Shown here: piece after piece, positions 8,015-14,664 of the stretch | Layout of the letters: every line of letters begins with the position of its first letter | Position numbering within the stretch: the stretch's first letter is position 1 | NCBI GenBank assembly: GCA_029747585.1 | Contig: JAPEVF010001056.1 | Span: 1 to 14,664 of the forward strand | DNA from: Pleurotus djamor | Taxonomy: Eukaryota; Basidiomycota; Agaricomycetes; Agaricales; Pleurotaceae | Length of the DNA: 14,664 bases | Direction: 5' to 3' | The notes under the pieces: generated by a model | What the model was told of the DNA's origin: nothing | Seen by the model: only the letters and a program-made list of their open reading frames with translations | Databases searched by the model: none | Position numbers and translations under genes: made by a program

Positions 8015-8305
8015 TCGGTGATCGGTGATCGAGCCTGCCATTTCTTTTTGGGTCTCATGACGTCAGTGAGGGGAAGTCTGGTTTCCCTATGTCTATAGTT
8101 TTGCAAAGTGGATTGACAGGATGCAGTCACCAGGAGGGTAGTATATGTAGTAGCACCACATTCCAATCGTATATACACGCTTTTTTGGACTCCAAATGTG
8201 TGCATACTCTGTCCGTGAGCAAGACTGTTTTGGATCGGGGCTCGGTGGCGATGTCTTGGATTTGCTTCCGTTCAGGCACCCTGATGACGCAATGAATTCA
8301 CAAAT
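8015..8305. other. Intergenic, convergent 3' ends
   Basis: No gene seen. It separates the plus-strand locus ending near 8014 from the minus-strand gene ending at 8306. A short tandem GATCGGT occurs at 8013-8026, followed by a partial third copy. Confidence 0.4.
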
Positions 8306-8604
8306 TTAGAAGGCAACGGACAGACTGAACTTAGGCTCCGACACGCTGATCTCCATTCTGCGCTCCTGACCATGATACGAAGCTCTTTGATCGTTTCCAT
8401 GATGAGTTGAGCTCATAATATATGCGTATCTCGGTGGGTCTACAGAGATCAAGACATCGCCGGACGTCTCGAGATGGTTTCTGACTTCCCTAAACAATAC
8501 ATGCGGGGAGTCTGGGTGATGGTCATCGGTGATTGAGGTTACCTGATAGTGTGTTGAGTGCGTAGAAAGAGTTCTGAAAGGTCTCGACGTCGTACATGAC
8601 TCAT
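8306..8604 (-). CDS. Small two-exon hypothetical protein, 81 residues
   Basis: Exon 1 is only ATG AGT CAT (8604-8596). A 53-nt intron with GTACGA donor and ATCAG acceptor (8595-8543) follows, then exon 2 (8542-8306). The product is MSH then VTSITDDHHPDSPHVLFREV, with a later part rich in His, Arg and Ser, ending LSVAF. The sequence reads like real protein (mixed composition, no low-complexity run), and the intron signals support it. The start is uncertain: the frame stays open upstream of the ATG to about 8680, so this could be the last two exons of a longer gene. No known domain seen. Confidence 0.35.
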
Positions 8605-9055
8605 CGGTAGTACTCTATGTAGCGTAAAGGGAGTCTTCTGAGTACGCCTCAAATCTCTATTGGGGAGGGTAGGTTATCTGTATGAAAGGGCAAGAATGCG
8701 CTGTTGATGCTTCCCGTTGTAGCCGGTGTCTCTCTGATCTAAGTACATTTAGAAGTCAGCCATGGTAAAGACGACCTAGTGTTTTGACTGATATTGCGGC
8801 TCATTCTCTACCTTATGGCCTCATGTACGGCACTTGAAGCACTGTTGTAACGTCATCACTCGAGCTTGCCTTTGGTGAGTGCCTAAGGGAGTGCTTAAGG
8901 GCCTGCCTCGGCTTGATCTCGAGTCGATTGTTAGAAATCATCCACCTCAACTCCACCTGCCTCCAAACATCCCCTCTCTGGCATTTGCCGTCTCAACTTC
9001 AGTTTTTGGCTCACAGGATTGTTCTCATGTATCCCACGAATAGTGTCCTATGGAA
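8605..9055. other. Intergenic, nothing convincing
   Basis: Stops are frequent in all frames and I see no splice-linked open frames. A 24-codon frame starting at ATG on the minus strand (about 8749-8675) is too short to support. Confidence 0.4.
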
Positions 9056-9256
9056 TTAGTATTCTTTCCATTCGATTCTCACATCTATGCTACCGTCTAC
9101 TGATGTCGTTGGAAGAGAAAGGAAAGATTCACATGCCTGTGTGACAGAGGAATAAGGCTTGGATGAGAACTCGGGATCTACCGAAGGATGTCCAAAAACA
9201 GATTTAGCACGGCAAGTCCCGAGATCGATTGGGAGCTTATAAACCCAGCAGGACAC
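9056..9256 (-). other. Isolated open frame, possible terminal exon
   Basis: A 66-codon minus frame, beginning VSCWVYKLPIDLGTCRAKSV and ending VDGSIDVRIEWKEY before a TAA, has balanced protein-like composition. It has no ATG: a TGA lies directly upstream, next to a possible acceptor TGTGAG, so it would need an upstream exon. None is evident in 9257-9640. It could be an exon of a decayed gene. Confidence 0.2.
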
Positions 9257-9640
9257 TCACAGACGTCTTTCCTCCTTCCCCCCATGTCCCATGTCGTATC
9301 GAAAAGAGGTGTGAGATACCTACATAGGCGTAGCATCCAGTGCTTTGTATCGAACTGTATTAGTAGAGTCGTTCATAGAATATAAAATAATCGACATCTT
9401 GCTTGCATATTGCCTAAATATCAATCATTCTCTCTGATGCCATGCTCACGCCACCACGATGTCAAAGCGGGCTTTCTCATGTTTCTCAGCCTCCGTAGTA
9501 ATGGACGCGTAAACTATCTGAGTCCCAGCTACAAGTAAAAGTACATCAATTGTCAACATTATCAACGTTTATCAACATCACTAAAGGCTTGTCATGAATT
9601 GGAAGAGACCATATCATATATATGTTGTACAATTGGCGCA
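9257..9640. other. Intergenic, 3' flank of the exon-triplicated gene
   Basis: AT-rich with a short repeat TTATCAACRTTTATCAACAT near 9555-9585. No gene seen. It should contain the 3' UTR of the minus-strand gene ending at 9641. Confidence 0.4.
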
Positions 9641-10775
9641 TCAATTTCCGCCCAAGCCAACTTGAAGGGCTGTGATGAACTCTTTCACAGAAGCGAGATA
9701 AGCGTCTTCAGCTTTTCGCAAGCGGAACACGAGCTGAGGATTGGTATATGAGTTCAAGAATACGCGACGACTAGTTTTCACGGTGACTCACTATTTGTGC
9801 TTCAATAAATTGTGGGTGCTCAGCTATTGCTGCCTGCAACTGGTGGACGTTATGGGTAGGGCTCGGGAGAGTTGCTGGCTTGGACGTTACCTCTTCATTG
9901 GTGAAGTCGGCTGTGTTGCCTTCGACAGCTGGTGCATCCATTTCCACGTCCTCGTCGAAGTCGTCGGACTCAACCGCTGTAATCTCCGTATCTCCATTGG
10001 AAACCGATGAACTGGAGCTCGTCGTTGAAGAGGAGAGCGATAAGTCCACGGACAAAAAGTCCGAATACGTTGGTGAAGAAAGCACTGAGGAGATATACGA
10101 CACTGAGGCACTGGGCGTATACCCCTCAAATTGAGGAAGAGGAGCTATCGAAGTCGAATGAGCTCATGACCATGAGCGACATCAAATGAGGTGACATACG
10201 AACAAATCCACCCACAGCTCCAGGCGAAGCGGGTGGGGATGAGAGAGGTGACGAAGTATACGACAGAGCCGGGCTGCCAGCAGCAGTGTGCCCTGGCAGC
10301 TCAGGGAGAGGAGCTGTGGATGACGAGTGAGTTAACGGTCATCATCATCAAACGCGGTGACGTACNNNCAAANNCACTGCCAGCGTCAGGCGAAGCGGGT
10401 AGAGAAGAGAGAGGCGACGAGGTGTACGACAGAGCCGGGCTGCCAGCAGGAGTGTGCCCTACCACCTTGGGAAGAGGAGCTATGGTGATTGGGTGAGCTA
10501 ATTAGAGTGTGTAAACACAAAGGAGGAGGAGACGCACGAAACAAACCGTCGATGGATTCAGCTGTAGCCAGCGACGGGAAGGTAGACGAGAGTTGACTGG
10601 TTTCTAGTAGTAAAAACNGCNAACACGGTAAATGATCGGCACAGTAATAGCACGAAGGAGAGGGGAACTCACGGGCCAACCATTCGTGAACTTTGACTTT
10701 CGCGCGTGTAGCGATTGGTGAGAGACGCTGGAGGCGTTCAAAGCGAGCTTGACCACGAGAGGTGTAGGCCGGCAT
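9641..10775 (-). CDS. Uncharacterised 280-residue disordered protein with a tandem triplicated exon
   Basis: Six exons close in one frame: 10775-10673, 10603-10538, 10479-10366, 10313-10200, 10144-9792 and 9733-9641. The introns are 52-69 nt, all phase 1 except the last (phase 0). The N-terminus is basic and likely helical (SRGQARFERLQRLSPIATRA). The next region is three homologous blocks, each opening with PPLP at residues 57-60, 95-98 and 133-136, followed by Ser/Pro-rich sequence such as GHTAAGSPALSYTSSPLSS. A Ser-rich run, an acidic stretch (ESDDFDEDVEMD, about 180-191) and a C-terminal helix (LVFRLRKAEDAYLASVKEFI) follow. PPLP is a known ligand motif of class II WW domains; a scaffold or regulatory role is inference. 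I recognise no family. The start ATG at 10775 lies 11 bp past the PFKFB stop. Ns at 10366-10368 and 10373-10374 hide a few codons of the first repeat, so the first P of repeat 2 is assumed. Confidence 0.6.
10145..10479 (-). repeat. Tandem exon-intron duplication
   Basis: Two neighbouring exons, 10479-10366 and 10313-10200, are each exactly 114 nt and share most bases, including a run from GGGCACACT to the GCTTCGCCTG near their ends. The introns behind them are also alike, both starting GTAYGTCACC and then TTTGATG. The start of the following exon (10144 leftwards) is a third, more diverged copy (PPLPQFEGYTPSASVSYISS). The unit is therefore exon plus intron, about 166-169 bp, duplicated in phase 1 so that each copy adds 38 residues without a frame change. 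Confidence 0.75.
10366..10374. other. Ambiguous bases inside a coding exon
   Basis: N at 10366-10368 and 10373-10374, exactly at the 3' end of the first duplicated exon. Further single Ns are at 10618 and 10621, inside an intron of the same gene, and at 5665. The clustering in the tandem repeat suggests that the assembly had trouble resolving it. Confidence 0.9.
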
Positions 10776-10785
10776 TGAGATGATT

Positions 10786-12720
<1,935 letters not shown>

Positions 12721-12913
12721 TGTCTATTGAATATGCGAGGGTGGCCCACAATGCGTACGATGACAAGGTAGACGCGGTAGAAACGACGAACGCGACAATT
12801 CAAGGACGCGAGATAACGGATAGCCGTCGGCGTAGCTTGATCTAATAAGCGACCCTGATTCCAAGTCCTTGGGCGCTTATGTGCGTGAACTCGTTGTGAA
12901 CGCGACTTTTGCG
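12721..12913. promoter_or_regulatory. Shared divergent promoter of PFKFB and JHD1
   Basis: Only 193 bp separate the PFKFB ATG (12720, minus) from the JHD1 ATG (12914, plus). Both core promoters must lie within or overlap the coding starts. I see no TATA box or known operator that stands out. Confidence 0.4.
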
Positions 12914-14664
12914 ATGGTCAAAAGCAGGCGCAAGTCTCTGCGCATGAATACAGCTTCTCCCTCTCCATCACCCGAACCATCTGCGCCAGGCAATCATCCC
13001 AATACGAACAACGATGATGAACTCTGCCCCGCGTGCACCGACGCATCTGCAACAGCCCTGAAGCCTTTTGAGAAGGAGAGCTGGGTCCGGTGTGATGCCT
13101 GCAAGGCCTGGTATCACTGGAGGTGTGCGGGGAACGGAGGCGATATGGAAGCTATCGACAAATGGTGCGTGATACCATCCTTGAAGCTTCGTTCGCGCTC
13201 AAATCTCACCCAGGTTTTGTCAGCAATGCTTACAGGCGGACCCCAAGCGTACCATCACTGTCAGAGGCCCTGCGCGCAAATCTTCTCGTAAACGCACCAC
13301 GCGAGACTATGCCAGTCTCAACGCAGGAGTCGGTTCTGACCCAAACCGCTGGACGAGGCTTATGAAGGGCAAGCCCATCAAGAACGCTGCCTTTAAGCAC
13401 ATGTCTGGAGGAGATGTTGGGATAGAGTGGTTAGAGGAAGATCCCACTGCCATGACTGAGCCTATCGTGATTGATTCTCCGGAAGGACTGGGAATGAAGA
13501 TGCCTCCCTCTGACTTCACCGTCAGTGATGTTGCCGAAACGGTTGGAGATGACCATCCGCTTGAAGTCATTGGTACGTCCTCTCCTTCATCTGATGGGTT
13601 TGTCTTGACGGGCTTGTCTGAAACCATTCCAGACGTCCTCACCCAGTCAACGTCTCCGGGGTGGACTCTGCGCAAATGGGCTGACTATTACGACTTGGAG
13701 CCTTCCGCACGTGAGAGGATCTTGAACGTCATTTCGTTGGAAGTGTCCGGAACACCTCTGTCGGACACGATACTCCCACCTCGCTTGGTCAGGGAACTGG
13801 ATTGGGTTGAAACGTTCTGGCCGAATACACGCAAGGGCAAAGGACACACATATCCCAAAGTGCAGCTCTATTGTCTCATGGGTGTTGCTGGAGCTTGGAC
13901 TGTGAGTGACTACCCCTGGCTTGTTTCTCATCTAACTATCCGCGTCTAGGACTGGCACGTCGATTTCGCCGGTTCCTCCGTTTACTACCATATCTTGCGC
14001 GGCTCGAAGGTAATGGACGCGAACCAATGTGAAATATGGCTAACTCCCCGCTTCAGGTATTCTATTTTATCAAGCCTTCACCTGCAAATCTATCTGCGTA
14101 CGAACGATGGTCCGGGTCCGAAATACAAAACCACGCGTGGTTAGGTGACATGGTTGATGAGGTTCTCAAAGTCGAGCTGACCGCTGGGAATACAATGATT
14201 ATACCAAGCGGTTGGATCCATGCCGTAGTATGTACGATTTTTATGATGCTTCTCTCTTGACTTACATTGTCTAGCACACACCAGTGGACACGTTGGTGTT
14301 TGGGGGGAACTTTCTTCACTCTTACAGCGTGCCGATGCGTAGGCCCAATGTCCTCTTTCCGTTAAACGAAGCAAGTGCTGAAATACTGGCCAGAACTCAA
14401 AATCCGTAATATTGAGATTGCAACGCGAGTGCCGAAAAAGTTTCGTTTTCCGATGTTTTCCAAGTGTGTCCCCCTTGCTCCACTGCGGGAACTGTTGATT
14501 GACCGTGTGGATGCAGGCTTTGCTGGTATGTGGGGGAGAAGTATCTTCGAGACTTGAAAGGCAAGGAGGACATTCCGGAACGGGTACTCTCTTCCATCGC
14601 GGCGCTCGCAGGATTCCTAGTCAGTGAGTCACGGATATTGGAGAAGGGATCTGAGCAAGCGAAG
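12914..14664 (+). CDS. JHD1: JmjC-domain histone demethylase JHD1 (KDM2 family), 3' end outside window
   Basis: Eight exons seen: 12914-13164, 13214-13572, 13633-13901, 13950-14009, 14057-14227, 14275-14338, 14394-14463 and 14517 to the edge; 464 residues so far. Introns are 47-60 nt. A PHD finger spans about 37-90 with CPAC, CDAC, HWRC and CQQC as zinc ligands. A basic linker ([15 protein letters not shown]) and an acidic region follow. The JmjC domain carries [30 protein letters not shown] and [16 protein letters not shown]. Its Fe(II) ligands are H296 and D298 in [10 protein letters not shown] and H368 in SGWIHAV; K313 in RGSKVFYF suits 2-oxoglutarate binding. KDM2/JHD1 enzymes demethylate H3K36me1/2 in the nucleus, and the PHD finger reads histone tails. 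All metal ligands are present, so activity is expected. The ATG at 12914 is the first in frame after an upstream non-ATG stretch. Intron 13573-13632 is 60 nt with no stop in frame, so its retention would not break the protein. Confidence 0.92.

Noticed and set aside
10366..10479. Suspected frameshift and TGA at the end of the first duplicated exon
   Set aside because: A recount showed both duplicated exons are exactly 114 nt and that the in-phase frame has no stop; the TGA belongs to another frame.

Overview
The window looks like nuclear DNA of a mushroom-type basidiomycete (Agaricomycotina). The genes are cut by many introns of about 46-87 nt with GTRNGT-type donors and CTNAN-AG ends. The recognisable proteins are standard fungal ones: an F-box protein, an ECM14-like M14 metallocarboxypeptidase, 6-phosphofructo-2-kinase/fructose-2,6-bisphosphatase and a JHD1/KDM2 histone demethylase. 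All exon models here were built by hand from splice signals, reading phase and remembered family motifs; no search was run.

Layout. 1-316: lysine/glutamate-rich sequence with three copies of an 18-mer, possibly the tail of a plus-strand gene. 317-1562 (-): an F-box protein whose F-box is cut by one in-frame TGA. 1784-4159 (+): a secreted M14 carboxypeptidase homologue with ten exons, one of only 7 nt, in which several catalytic positions are replaced. 4441-4876 (+): a small predicted membrane protein behind two CACGTG boxes. 4877-6260: AT-rich, gene-poor repeat land with an 11-bp AAAATAAG(C/A)TC motif and a tRNA-like head with A and B boxes on the minus strand (SINE candidate). 6263-8014 (+): two weak hypothetical loci, the second clearly spliced but unresolved. 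8306-9256 (-): a small two-exon gene and an isolated open frame. 9641-10775 (-): a 280-residue disordered protein containing a tandem triplicated exon. 10786-12720 (-): a PFKFB gene of 14 exons that stops abruptly before the end of its phosphatase domain. 12914-14664 (+): JHD1 with PHD finger and JmjC domain, running off the right edge.

The genes do not form a pathway. The two most structured spots are the junction at 10775-10814, where PFKFB ends early and the next gene starts about 10 bp later, and the triplicated exon, each copy of which opens with a PPLP motif built across a phase-1 splice junction. PFKFB and JHD1 are divergent and share a 193-bp promoter region; the F-box and M14 genes are divergent and share 221 bp. 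No complete new system is evident. The strongest candidates for something undescribed are the exon-triplicated protein, the truncated PFKFB and the tRNA-headed repeat.
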